From Polynucleobacter sp. JS-Mosq-20-D10 (GTDB taxonomy: Bacteria > Pseudomonadota > Gammaproteobacteria > Burkholderiales > Burkholderiaceae), in contig NZ_CP061305.1 of the NCBI RefSeq assembly GCF_018687755.1, positions 867,099 to 931,098 of the forward strand: DNA of 64,000 bases, in the 5' to 3' direction. Below, in pieces: positions 1-8,463 of this stretch. Both the position numbers and the translations under genes were made by a program. How positions within the stretch are numbered: position 1 is the stretch's first letter; the number at the start of each line of letters is the position of its first letter. The notes beneath the pieces were generated by a model. The model did no database searches. It had not been told where the DNA came from and worked only from the letters and a program-made list of their open reading frames with translations.

Positions 1-993
1 ACACATTCCTATCCAAATGTACCCGATAAGGTTTTATATGAAAAGGGGCCTTGGCTTACTCAGCAAAAGGGAAATGGACCGCTTGAGCGTGTAAAGCCAT
101 TTACGATGGAGGTCAGAGCAGAGATTGATAATGAATTGACTGATAAATCTATTGCATTCATGAAGCAGGAGAATGCCGCTGGTAAACCATTCTTTCTGTA
201 TCTGCCATTCTCAATGGGTCATTCACCGAATCTTTCTTCAAAGCAGTTCGCTGGAAAGTCCCGCATTGGTCAGTACGGTGACAAATTGATGGAGGGGGAT
301 TATCACGTTGGCCAAATTATGGATGCCCTCAAAGAAATGAATATTGAGGACAATACTATTTTGGTTTTTGCCTCTGATAATGGCAGTACCGGACAATACA
401 TGATGACTTATGATCGATTGGGTCTTGGTGCGCCTGACATGGGATCAAATGGGCCGTTTCGAGGGGATCTAGGCGAGGCTACGGAAGGCGCTGTTCGGAC
501 TTTTTGCTTTATTCGCTGGCCTGGTCGCATCGCTCCAAATACCTCTTCATATGCTATGTTTTCGATCATGGACTTTATGCCGACCTTTGCCGCTATCTTG
601 GGCGCTAAGCTACCAACAGATCGAGCCATTGACGGAGTCAATCAATTAGATACGCTTACTGGTAAAAACAAAATAGGTAATCGCGAACATTTAATGTCCT
701 TTATTGGCGCGGATTTAGTGGCAGTTCGCTGGAAGCAGTGGAGAATGTATTTTAGGGATATGAATCGTACGGGTACTGGTCAGCAAATGCTTGGCGGCAT
801 AGCTGCTAATTCAGTTCCAATGTACTACCCAAAGGTTTACAATATCGAAATGGATCCGCATGAAGATTTACAGTTAGTAAATTACGAATCAATTTCAGTT
901 AACGCATTCAAAGCAATTCAAGAGTATCTTGCCTCGGTTAAGAAGTTCCCCAACCCACCACCTGCTAACTTAACCAACTTTAATGCGCGTTAA
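1..993 (+). CDS. Sulfatase (arylsulfatase family), C-terminal part, truncated by window edge
   Basis: The reading frame is open from base 1, so the 5' end lies outside the window and 330 residues are visible. Sulfatases of the alkaline phosphatase superfamily hydrolyse sulfate esters with a formylglycine made from a Cys or Ser in a CxPxR-type motif; that motif would be upstream and is not seen. Visible family features are PFFLYLPF followed by HSP, the metal-site signature ASDNGS (bases about 388-405), a RWPGR strand and a C-terminal domain with YNIEMDPHED. An outer-membrane protein and a formylglycine-generating enzyme follow immediately on the same strand, which fits a Cys-type sulfatase matured in the periplasm. 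The exact substrate cannot be told. Confidence 0.9.
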   Translation, partial: THSYPNVPDKVLYEKGPWLTQQKGNGPLERVKPFTMEVRAEIDNELTDKSIAFMKQENAAGKPFFLYLPFSMGHSPNLSSKQFAGKSRIGQYGDKLMEGDYHVGQIMDALKEMNIEDNTILVFASDNGSTGQYMMTYDRLGLGAPDMGSNGPFRGDLGEATEGAVRTFCFIRWPGRIAPNTSSYAMFSIMDFMPTFAAILGAKLPTDRAIDGVNQLDTLTGKNKIGNREHLMSFIGADLVAVRWKQWRMYFRDMNRTGTGQQMLGGIAANSVPMYYPKVYNIEMDPHEDLQLVNYESISVNAFKAIQEYLASVKKFPNPPPANLTNFNAR

Positions 994-1006
994 GAAGGAA
1001 TGTTGA

Positions 1007-1975
1007 GTGCATAGCCAGCTTTGCAAAAGAAGTTTAGGAATTTTTTCTAAACTTCTTTTGATTTCATTCAGCTTCTTTTCGTCGCAATCGGTATTGGCAG
1101 ATGAAGGCGGAGTTCCATTTTGGATGTCTGGTCAATACGCCAGTATGGCAGCAGTCCCTTCTAACCCTGGCTGGTCATTGGTATTGATGCCCTATGTCTA
1201 TAGCGGCAGCGCAGACAAATCAAAAAACTTTCAACATGGCCAAAGCGTTAATGCTGGCTTAAGTGCTAGAGAGTCTATTTTCTTATTTCAGTTGGGATAC
1301 TCGGCAGAGGAAAAGATCTTAGGCGGGCAGCCCTATGTTGGAGTAGGCTGGGGTCCCGGATCGAATACCACTACTGCATTTGCAAGTGTCTCTAATATCA
1401 ATACTGAATTTAATAAAGCAAATTCGGTGACAGGAAGTACTGATATATATCCCTTGGCCAGTTTGGCTTGGAATAAAGGTAATAATAATTTTATGACCTA
1501 TGTGACTGGTGATATACCAGTGGGCACCTATAGTGCAACCAGTCTTTCTAGTATTGGTATTGGTCATGCTGCAATGGATGCAGGCGGTGGCTATACCTAT
1601 TTAAACAATACAACTGGCCTTGAATTCTCTAGCGTAGTGGGTGCAACCTATAACTGGATGAACAATCAAACCAACTATAAGAACGGCATTGATTCCCACT
1701 TGGATTGGTCTGTTTCACAATTCTTATCGCAAAACTGGCAGGTCGGTATTGCGGGATATGTTTACTATCAACTCACTGCCGACTCCGGTAGTGGGGATAG
1801 GGTGGGGGCCTTCAAATCCCAAGTTGCAGCCATTGGTCCACAAATTGGATATTTATTTAATATTGGTAAAAAACAAGCCTATATAAATTTGCGTGCTTAT
1901 AAAGAGTTCTGGGCACAGAACCGAGTTGAAGGGTATGCCATGATTTCGACCATTAGCATCCCGTTAGGAAAGTAG
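1007..1975 (+). CDS. Outer-membrane beta-barrel protein, SphA / phenol-degradation MetA-like family
   Basis: A 322-residue protein with a signal peptide (hydrophobic stretch about residues 12-26, cleavage after SVLA). The mature part is rich in Gly, Asn and aromatic residues with alternating hydrophobic strands, typical of outer-membrane channels of the MetA-pathway phenol-degradation / SphA group, which are thought to admit hydrophobic or aromatic substrates. The start is GTG at 1007: an in-frame stop sits just upstream and AAGGAA at 995-1000 is a suitable ribosome-binding site. It lies 13 bases after the sulfatase and 4 bases before the FGE gene, so all three are probably one transcript and it may be the substrate or product channel of the sulfatase system. 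Confidence 0.7.
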   Translation: MHSQLCKRSLGIFSKLLLISFSFFSSQSVLADEGGVPFWMSGQYASMAAVPSNPGWSLVLMPYVYSGSADKSKNFQHGQSVNAGLSARESIFLFQLGYSAEEKILGGQPYVGVGWGPGSNTTTAFASVSNINTEFNKANSVTGSTDIYPLASLAWNKGNNNFMTYVTGDIPVGTYSATSLSSIGIGHAAMDAGGGYTYLNNTTGLEFSSVVGATYNWMNNQTNYKNGIDSHLDWSVSQFLSQNWQVGIAGYVYYQLTADSGSGDRVGAFKSQVAAIGPQIGYLFNIGKKQAYINLRAYKEFWAQNRVEGYAMISTISIPLGK

Positions 1976-1979
1976 CAGC

Positions 1980-3098
1980 ATGAATCTACAGCGTCGAGTA
2001 TTGATTGTGGTTGCCGTTGCTGCTTTAGGCTTGGGCTCCTATTTCATCTGGAGTAATTACTTTTCAAAATCTCAGAAATCCATCCCAGAAATTCGTCTAG
2101 GTGATGGCGTTAATAGCCCAAAAGGGATGGCCTGGATTCCTGGCGGTGAATTCTTAATGGGGAGTGACCATAAAAAAGCACAGGCCAATGAGAAGCCTAC
2201 GCATAAAGTGAAGGTGTCTGGATTTTGGATGGATATCACTCATGTCACTAATGATCAATTCGCACAATTCGTTAAAGAAACCAATTACAAAACAACTGCA
2301 GAGAAAATCCCAGATTGGGAAACCATTCGTGTACAACTTCCACCAGGAATACCTAAGCCGCCTGCTTCAGTATTTGTAGCTGGCGCCATGGTTTTTGTTG
2401 GTACGAAAGAAAAAGTGAATCTGAACGATTACTCACAGTGGTGGGCCTATGTGCCTGGTGCAAATTGGCGACATCCATCTGGACCAAAAAGTAATATTGA
2501 TGGCAAGGGAAATCATCCAGTAGTTCAAGTGAGTTACGAGGATGCTTTGGCATACGCCAAGTGGGCCGGCAAAAGATTACCTACTGAAGCAGAGTGGGAG
2601 TTTGCAGCTCGCGGCGGTTTGAATCAAGCAACCTATGTATGGGGTGATCAACTAGAGCAAGAGGGAAAGTTACCGGCCAACATTTGGGATGTAAAGAAGC
2701 GGGCATTTCCGGTAGTTAATCCAGTCGTAAGTCCTAAGGCGGGAGGTGCAATCGGTACCAGTTCAGTAGGAACCTTTCCACAAAATGGCTTTGGTCTATT
2801 TGATATGACTGGCAATGCTTGGCAATGGGTTGCCGATTGGTATCGCTCAGATTATTTTGCGATGCAAGCTAAGGAGTTTGGTAATGCTGTAGCTAATAAT
2901 CCTCAAGGTCCAGGCAGCTCATATGATCCAGATGATTATGGTGTGCCTGCAAATGCACCCAAGAGGGTGATCCGAGGCGGATCATTTTTATGCAATGAAG
3001 ATTACTGCCAGTCTTATCGTCCAAGTGCAAGACGTGGCGCAGATCCATATAGCCCAATGTCACACCTTGGATTTAGATTGGCAAAAGACTCAAAGTAG
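1980..3098 (+). CDS. Formylglycine-generating enzyme (SUMF1 family), membrane-anchored
   Basis: A 372-residue FGE-sulfatase domain protein that oxidises a Cys in sulfatases to formylglycine using O2 and copper. Residues 6-24 form an N-terminal membrane anchor, so the catalytic domain should face the periplasm. The domain starts with MAWIPGGEFLMGSD (50-63), has RLPTEAEWEFAARGG in the middle and NAWQWVADW later, and ends with RGGSFLCNEDYCQSYR. Cys338 and Cys343 are five residues apart, matching the catalytic copper-binding pair of aerobic FGEs, so it should be active rather than a plain SUMF1-fold lectin. It starts 4 bases after the outer-membrane gene and downstream of a sulfatase, its likely client. 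Confidence 0.88.
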   Translation: MNLQRRVLIVVAVAALGLGSYFIWSNYFSKSQKSIPEIRLGDGVNSPKGMAWIPGGEFLMGSDHKKAQANEKPTHKVKVSGFWMDITHVTNDQFAQFVKETNYKTTAEKIPDWETIRVQLPPGIPKPPASVFVAGAMVFVGTKEKVNLNDYSQWWAYVPGANWRHPSGPKSNIDGKGNHPVVQVSYEDALAYAKWAGKRLPTEAEWEFAARGGLNQATYVWGDQLEQEGKLPANIWDVKKRAFPVVNPVVSPKAGGAIGTSSVGTFPQNGFGLFDMTGNAWQWVADWYRSDYFAMQAKEFGNAVANNPQGPGSSYDPDDYGVPANAPKRVIRGGSFLCNEDYCQSYRPSARRGADPYSPMSHLGFRLAKDSK

Positions 3099-3260
3099 TA
3101 TTTTTGTCGGTTTACCCGACAAAATAGACATCCGACCGCCTGCAGATGCAATGTCGGATCCATGGCATTCCACTCCGAACCAAAGATCTCTGTGCCTACA
3201 GGGCACCAAAATCCAACACCTTAAACGCATTGTTTTTAGTGTTGTTTAACCTCATTTTTA

Positions 3261-3308
3261 AAGCTTCTAAGGCGTAGGTCGCACGTTCGAATCGTGCTGG
3301 GCAGGCCA
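3261..3308 (+). repeat. tRNA-Arg(UCU)-like 3'-half repeat, copy R1
   Basis: CTTCTAA (a TCT anticodon loop), then GTAGGTCGCACG, TTCGAAT, CGTGC and TGGGCAGGCCA, i.e. variable loop, 5-bp T stem, T loop, acceptor 3' strand and CCA. No D arm or 5' acceptor strand lies upstream, so this is not a tRNA gene. The A+T-rich left arm seen in other copies is absent here. The rest of the 3099-3487 gap holds an imperfect hairpin (3102-3124, GTCGG/CCGAC) and a second pairing ATCCGAC/GTCGGAT (3129-3158) after the FGE gene, and no gene that I can support. Confidence 0.8.
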
Positions 3309-3487
3309 AAATCCCAAGAAATATTAACGGATACAGTAGCTACAGTGCTGCTTTAGTCCATTGAATGGTTTGTTCGTAGGTTGCTCGCCTAAGGCCCTAA
3401 TAAATCTGCCCCGATCATTAAAGATTCGGAATAGCCTACTTATGGGGGCATTTTCATTTGTTCAGGCTGACTTTTTTAATGCATAAA

Positions 3488-3955
3488 TTAAAAACCAAAA
3501 TCGCTCAGTGCGGGATGATCATCCGGTCTTCTTCCTAGGGACCAAAAGAATTTTCTATCAGATTCTTTAATTGGTAAATCATTGATGCTCGCAAACCGAC
3601 GCATCATGAAACCATTCTCATTAAATTCCCAATTTTCATTCCCGAAGCTCCTTGTCCAGTTGCCTGAGTCGTCATGACATTCATATGCGAAGCGAACTGC
3701 GATACGGTTATCTGTGAATGCCCATAGTTCCTTTATTAGCCTGTATTCCAATTCTTTGGACCATTTGCGACGAAGAAACTCTTTCACTCGCTCACGACCT
3801 TTGGGAAATTCAGCACGATTACGCCATATAGTGTCTTCTGTATAGACCAGCGCAACTTTTTCTGGGTCACGCGTATTCCAAGCGTCTTCAGCCATGCGGA
3901 TTTTTTGAATCGCTGATTCTTTAGTAAATGGGGGTAGGGGTAATTTTTGCTCCAT
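3488..3955 (-). CDS. DUF1348 / nuclear transport factor 2-like protein
   Basis: A 155-residue cytoplasmic protein of the SnoaL/NTF2-like cone fold. The typical DUF1348 pattern is present: an N-terminal helix with AEDAWNTRDPEKVA, then YTEDTIWRNR, the conserved GRERVKEFLRRKW, ELWAFTDNRIAVRFAYECHD, and the C-terminal FASINDLPI and WSLGRRPDDHP. Members are small dimeric proteins of unknown enzymatic role. It stands alone on the minus strand between repeat R1 and the divergent cyn operon; nothing ties it to cyanate metabolism. Confidence 0.85.
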   Translation of the reverse strand: MEQKLPLPPFTKESAIQKIRMAEDAWNTRDPEKVALVYTEDTIWRNRAEFPKGRERVKEFLRRKWSKELEYRLIKELWAFTDNRIAVRFAYECHDDSGNWTRSFGNENWEFNENGFMMRRFASINDLPIKESDRKFFWSLGRRPDDHPALSDFGF

Positions 3956-4285
3956 GGCGCTAACTCTACTTTCTGATGTATTTAAGTTAATGCAAGGTGG
4001 TTAGGATAACTATTGACATCTGAGAATTTGAAAAATAATTGCATCTGCCGCCCAACTTTGGGGCATTCATTGAATGCTGAATTAGAGCGCCAGGCATGTT
4101 GCATGCTGTTTCACGACCTATTCTTGCTCTTTTCGATCTCAGTTTAATAATCCCCATTTCGGTGCTAATCATTTTCCCGAGTTATGTTTTGGTGCATGGC
4201 TAAGTCGATGCATTATTTTGGCTTGTTAAAAATGAGGTGTCAGCTTTTGCTTATGTTTCATCACTAATACCACCAGGAGATGTAA
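3956..4285. promoter_or_regulatory. Divergent intergenic region upstream of the cyn operon
   Basis: 330 bases between the DUF1348 gene and cynA. A plausible sigma-70 promoter reading toward cynA is TTGACA at 4013-4018 and TAATTG at 4036-4041 with 17-base spacing, about 245 bases from the start codon. A short repeat GCATGTTGCATGC lies near 4093-4106. CAGGAGA just before 4286 is the cynA ribosome-binding site. The minus-strand frame here (3987-4172) has no recognisable features and I do not call it a gene. Confidence 0.3.
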
Positions 4286-5646
4286 ATGAATTCATATCGC
4301 CCCTTTGATCCTGATAGACCGCTGTTTAGCAGTCGTTGCAGTTGTGGTCGTCATGCATCTGATGCCGAGCATGCACTTGATTTATCTGCGAAAGTTGATG
4401 AGGAGAGAATGAGTGCTGATTTTGTTGAGGCAAGTCTTGTTAAGGCCTTGTTTCCTCAAGAAAGTCGTCGTCGTGCATTCTTAAAGGCAGTAGGAACTGG
4501 TGGTGCAATGAGTGCGCTTTCTGGCTTTTTGCCAGTAGGTGCTTTGCAAGCAATGGCCCAAGATAAAGCCCCCTAGAAAAACCCGATTTAAAGATTGGAT
4601 TTATTGCAATTACCTGTGCAACCCCTCTGATCATGGCCGATCCTTTAGGTTTTTATAAGAAGCAGGGGCTCAATGTCACTCTCAATAAGACAGCTGGTTG
4701 GGCTTTGATTCGAGACAAGATGCTCAATAAAGAGCATGATGCCTCTCATTTTTTATCTCCAATGCCGCTTTCAATGTCTATGGGATTGGGCTCCGACCCC
4801 AGTCAGATGCGCGTAGCAACCATTCAAAATGTGAATGGCCAGGCTATTACCTTGGCGAATAAGCACAAAGATAATCGCGATCCAAAAAAATGGAAAGGAA
4901 TGAAATTTGCTGTTCCATTTGAATATTCGATGCATAACTTCCTATTGCGCTATTACGTAGCTCAAGCTGGATTAGATCCTGATAGAGATATCCAAATTCG
5001 CGTGACGCCACCACCAGAAATGGTGGCCAACTTACGTGCTGGCAATATTGATGGATTCCTTGGGCCTGATCCGTTTAATCAACGCGCTGTTTATGACGAG
5101 GTTGGCTTTATCCATATCCTAACTAAGGAAATCTGGGACGGACATCCTTGTTGCGCATTTGGAACATCTGAAGAGTTTATTAAGAAAAATCCAATTACCT
5201 TTGCGGCGCTATATCGTGCAGTATTGAATGCCTCAACGATGGCTCGTGATCCAGCTAATAGACCGCTTATTGCAAAAGTGATTTCGCCAGCTAACTACTT
5301 AAATCAACCTGAAACGGTTGTGATGCAAGTGTTGACTGGAAAATTTGCCGATGGTCTTGGCAATGTTCAAAATGTCCCAGACCGGATTGATTTCAACCCA
5401 ATCCCTTGGTACTCAATGGCTACTTGGATGCTCACCCAAATGCAGCGTTGGGGATACGTAAAGGGTGATGTCAACTACAAAGATATTTCTGAAAAGGTAT
5501 TTTTGTTGACAGATGCTAAGAAGTACATGGGGGAGACTGGCATTGCTATTCCGACTTTAGCAAAAGCGGGTTACAAAAAAGACAAGATCATGGGTAAGGA
5601 GTTTGACCCAAGTCAGCCTGCCGCCTATCTCAAATCTTTTCAGTAA
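4286..5646 (+). pseudogene. cynA: Cyanate/nitrate-type ABC transporter substrate-binding protein, one-base frameshift
   Basis: Two frames together make one NrtA/CmpA/CynA-like binding protein of about 453 residues. The first (4286-4576) carries a twin-arginine signal, SRRRAFLK at residues 60-67, followed by a hydrophobic stretch, and ends in a TAG right after AQDKAP. The second continues without a gap as LEKPDLKIGFIAITCATPL from base 4573. The break is in the C run at 4569-4573: one extra C would restore a single frame, so this is a one-base deletion, a homopolymer sequencing error, or programmed -1 slippage. The downstream part keeps family motifs such as GWALIRDKM, HDASHFLSPMP and GPDPFNQRAV. 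Cyanase at the operon end favours cyanate over nitrate as ligand. Confidence 0.8.
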
Positions 5647-5660
5647 GAAAGTATAAGGGA

Positions 5661-6521
5661 ATGAATAAGCTTTCTATTAAGATTCGCGGAGCAATACTTT
5701 CGGTTGCAATTCTGGTGTTTGCATTATTGCTTTGGCATATTGCAACCGCTCCAAAAGTAGTTTCAACTCCGGTAGCTAGTACAGGGTCGAGTGAGTATCA
5801 AGCCCTGATGGGGCAGGGTGGCGGAGTTTCTGTGGAAAAGTCAGGGTTTCCAACACTCAGTCAGATGGGGGAAACCTTTTACAAGCAACTCTCAAGCCCT
5901 TTTTATGACAATGGCCCTAACGATAAAGGGATTGGTATTCAACTTGCCTATTCCTTGGCTCGGGTAGGCCTTGGATTTTTCCTTGCAATGTTAGTTGCCA
6001 TCCCTTTTGGCTTCTTAATCGGGATGTCGCCATTAGCATACGAGGCATTTAATCCATTCATCCAAATCCTAAAACCAATCTCTCCTTTGGCATGGATGCC
6101 AATAGCGCTTTATACGATTAAGGATTCATCAATCTCTGGCATCTTTGTTATCTTTATTTGCTCTGTGTGGCCAATGTTATTGAATACAGCGTTTGGTGTT
6201 GCTAATGTCCGCAAAGAATTATTGAATGTCACCAAAACCTTAGAAGTTTCCGCTTTGAGAAAAGCCTTCTTGGTGATATTGCCGGCAGCTGCACCAACGA
6301 TCTTGACTGGCATGCGAATCTCAATGGGTATTGCCTGGCTTGTAATTGTTGCAGCAGAAATGCTCGTTGGTGGCACAGGAATTGGCTATTTCTTATGGAA
6401 TGAATGGAATAACTTATCTATCTCTAGCGTTATTTTTGCGATTGTGATGATTGGACTTGTTGGGATGATTTTAGATATGGCATTTGCAAGATTACAGAAA
6501 GTAGTTTCCTATGCAGATTGA
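5661..6521 (+). CDS. cynB: Cyanate/nitrate-type ABC transporter permease
   Basis: A 286-residue NrtB/CynB-like permease. One membrane segment near residues 8-28 is followed by a periplasmic stretch of about 70 residues, then five or so further membrane helices. The EAA-type cytoplasmic loop is visible as KTLEVSALRKAFLVILPAAAPTILTG, contacting the ATPase. It begins 14 bases after the binding protein and overlaps the ATPase gene by 11 bases, so translation is probably coupled. It forms the membrane channel of the uptake system in the inner membrane. Confidence 0.85.
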   Translation: MNKLSIKIRGAILSVAILVFALLLWHIATAPKVVSTPVASTGSSEYQALMGQGGGVSVEKSGFPTLSQMGETFYKQLSSPFYDNGPNDKGIGIQLAYSLARVGLGFFLAMLVAIPFGFLIGMSPLAYEAFNPFIQILKPISPLAWMPIALYTIKDSSISGIFVIFICSVWPMLLNTAFGVANVRKELLNVTKTLEVSALRKAFLVILPAAAPTILTGMRISMGIAWLVIVAAEMLVGGTGIGYFLWNEWNNLSISSVIFAIVMIGLVGMILDMAFARLQKVVSYAD

Positions 6522-7377
6522 AAATTCATTTTTAAAGGTTGAGGCTCTCAGTAAGTCATACAAGATTGATGCTCCTCCAGTATTCGAGGGTATTAATTTT
6601 GAAATTGAGCGCGGAGAGTTTGTTTGCATCATCGGCCATTCAGGCTGTGGCAAGACAACTATCTTAAATGTTCTCGCTGGTCTTGAAGATGCCACTGGTG
6701 GTTACGCCTATATGCTTGGCCGAGAAATTAAAGGACCAAGCCTTGATCGTGGGGTTGTATTTCAAGGTCATGCATTGATGCCTTGGATGACTGTTCTGCA
6801 AAACGTTGCTTTCGCTGTCAAGTCAAAGTATCCAGACTGGACTAAGGTAAAAATTACCGAGCACTCTAAAAAATATCTAGAGATGGTAGGTTTGGTCAAC
6901 GCTGAAAATAAGAAGCCTTCAGAGTTATCTGGTGGTATGAAGCAACGCGTTGGAATTGCCAGGGCTTTCGCAATTGAGCCAAAAATGCTTTTACTAGATG
7001 AGCCATTTGGCGCACTAGATGCTCTCACTCGCGGAGTGATTCAGGATGAGCTACTCAAAATTTGTAGCGAGACCAAGCAAACTGTCTTCATGATTACGCA
7101 TGACGTGGATGAGGCAATTTTGCTCTCAGACAAAATCATGTTGATGAGCAATGGACCTAATGCTCGTATTGCAGAAATCGTAATCAATACCTTACCTAAG
7201 GATCGTAAGCGTGCAAGTTTGCATCACGATCCGATGTATTACCCAATGCGAAATCACTTAGTTGATTTTTTGGTGAACCGCTCAAAAGATTTACAGGTCA
7301 AAGGTTCATCTGGAGGGCTAGATGGCTATCAGCCAGTACTGGTATGTCCCGGCCTTCACACACCGATTACTCAATAA
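6511..7377 (+). CDS. cynD: Cyanate/nitrate-type ABC transporter ATP-binding protein
   Basis: A 288-residue NrtD/SsuB-type ATPase. Walker A is GHSGCGKTT (residues 42-50), the Q loop is GVVFQGHALMPW, the signature is LSGGMKQR, Walker B is MLLLDEPFGALD, and the switch His lies in MITHDVDEA. It powers the permease encoded just upstream. The C-terminal 40 residues extend beyond the core domain and keep an NHLVDFLV helix as in NrtC/NrtD. The cyanase gene follows after 21 bases with its own ribosome-binding site. Confidence 0.87.
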   Translation: MQIENSFLKVEALSKSYKIDAPPVFEGINFEIERGEFVCIIGHSGCGKTTILNVLAGLEDATGGYAYMLGREIKGPSLDRGVVFQGHALMPWMTVLQNVAFAVKSKYPDWTKVKITEHSKKYLEMVGLVNAENKKPSELSGGMKQRVGIARAFAIEPKMLLLDEPFGALDALTRGVIQDELLKICSETKQTVFMITHDVDEAILLSDKIMLMSNGPNARIAEIVINTLPKDRKRASLHHDPMYYPMRNHLVDFLVNRSKDLQVKGSSGGLDGYQPVLVCPGLHTPITQ

Positions 7378-7398
7378 ATTAATTATCAAGGAGAAAAA

Positions 7399-7845
7399 AT
7401 GATGGATCGTTCTGTAGTTACTCAAAAGATCATAGAGGCAAAAGTGCGCAAGGGGATGAAGTGGAGTGACATTGCGAAAGCTATTGGCGAATCAAAGGAG
7501 TGGGTTACTGCTGGATGCTTAGGTCAAATGACTTTCACTAAATCCCAGGCTGAGGCTGCTGGCAAGTTATTCGAATTAACCGATGAAGAAATGGCATGGT
7601 TGCAGATTGTTCCTTATAAGGGTTCTTTGCCTACAGCTGTTCCAACGGATCCGCTAATCTATCGTTGGTATGAAATTGTGAGCGTATATGGCACCACTAT
7701 CAAAGAGCTTATTCATGAGGAGTTTGGTGATGGCATCATGAGTGCAATTGATTTCTCTATGGATATACAGCGAGAGCCAGACCCAAAGGGTGATCGTGTG
7801 CAGGTAGTTCTTTCTGGTAAATATTTATCCTATAAGACTTACTAA
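7399..7845 (+). CDS. cynS: Cyanase (cyanate hydratase)
   Basis: A 148-residue homologue of E. coli CynS, which converts cyanate and bicarbonate to ammonia and CO2 via carbamate. The N-terminal helical domain (about 1-80) is followed by the catalytic domain. YRWYEIVSVYGTTIKELIHEEFGDGIMSAIDF holds the Arg, Glu and Ser that match the E. coli active-site residues Arg96, Glu99 and Ser122. AAGGAG lies 6 bases before the ATG. Placement last in a cyn-type transporter operon gives the pathway: import cyanate, release NH3 as nitrogen source. Confidence 0.95.
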   Translation: MMDRSVVTQKIIEAKVRKGMKWSDIAKAIGESKEWVTAGCLGQMTFTKSQAEAAGKLFELTDEEMAWLQIVPYKGSLPTAVPTDPLIYRWYEIVSVYGTTIKELIHEEFGDGIMSAIDFSMDIQREPDPKGDRVQVVLSGKYLSYKTY

Positions 7846-7862
7846 TTTCTGTCCATAATGGC

Positions 7863-7896
7863 AAAAGCTCTTGAATGAAAATTCAGGAGCTTTTTA
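7863..7896 (+). terminator. Intrinsic terminator of the cyn operon
   Basis: AAAAGCTCTTGAA pairs with TTCAGGAGCTTTT (one G-U pair) around a 6-base loop and ends in a T run, 17 bases after the cynS stop codon. Confidence 0.8.
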
Positions 7897-8041
7897 TCGG
7901 CACAAAAGCTTTATCTAATTGGTACATGATGCACAAAATTGGATCAAATTGGCTTAGAAGCGACCTCAAAAAAACTTAAGCTCTGTATCAGTTCTTATAT
8001 AAACTAAATCAACCCTTTGGGAGCGCATTAGGAGATTAAAT

Positions 8042-8248
8042 ATGCAACACAAACCAAATAAGCATTACAAGTTTGATAAGCTAGACACGGAAGATATGCA
8101 AGACAAGGAAGATGGCCCCCATGTGCGCCACAAGCCAAGCTTTTATGTGACAGTTACTGCCATTACCGTTTTGGCTTGTGTTGTCAGTACTGCAGCCTTT
8201 GCTATACATGGCGTATTAAGTACTGGCATCAAGATTCTCTCGCTTTAG
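8042..8248 (+). CDS. Small single-pass membrane protein, unknown function
   Basis: A 68-residue protein with a charged N-terminal half (residues 1-32, rich in His, Lys and Asp) and one hydrophobic segment at about 34-58. AGGAGATTAAAT gives a good ribosome-binding site before the ATG. It stands alone between the cyn terminator and the convergent lactonase gene. I recognise no family. The coding call rests on the ribosome-binding site and on the charged-tail plus single-helix composition, so confidence is moderate. Confidence 0.55.
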   Translation: MQHKPNKHYKFDKLDTEDMQDKEDGPHVRHKPSFYVTVTAITVLACVVSTAAFAIHGVLSTGIKILSL

Positions 8249-8419
8249 AAAGTCCGTATCGAGCACATAGCTTGAATCATTACTATTAAATTGATTTTTG
8301 TGAGCGCTAAAGACCCCAAATCGCATTGCACAGTCACTTTTTTGCTAGTTCACTACGTAGTTATTTCAACCCCAATAAATATATAAATTTCCTATTGGTG
8401 AAACAAACAACGCGTCCTT

Positions 8420-8443
8420 TAAAAAAGCCACCCGAAGGTGGCT
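8420..8443 (-). terminator. Intrinsic terminator of the lactonase-like gene
   Basis: Read on the minus strand, AGCCACC and GGTGGCT pair around a TTCG tetraloop and are followed by six T. It lies 20 bases beyond the stop codon of the minus-strand gene. Confidence 0.85.
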
Positions 8444-8463
8444 CTTAGCTTGGAAATGTAATT

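Noticed and set aside
3261..3308. The repeats as functional tRNA-Arg genes
   Set aside because: No copy has a D arm or a 5' acceptor strand, and the flanks of the CTTCTAA loop do not pair. Only the T arm is tRNA-like.
3987..4172. Minus-strand 61-residue frame upstream of cynA
   Set aside because: No ribosome-binding site, no recognisable composition or family, and it lies in a promoter region.
4230..4256. Sigma-54-like promoter (GG...GC) upstream of cynA
   Set aside because: The GG-to-GC distance is 11 rather than the required 10 bases and the flanking consensus is poor.
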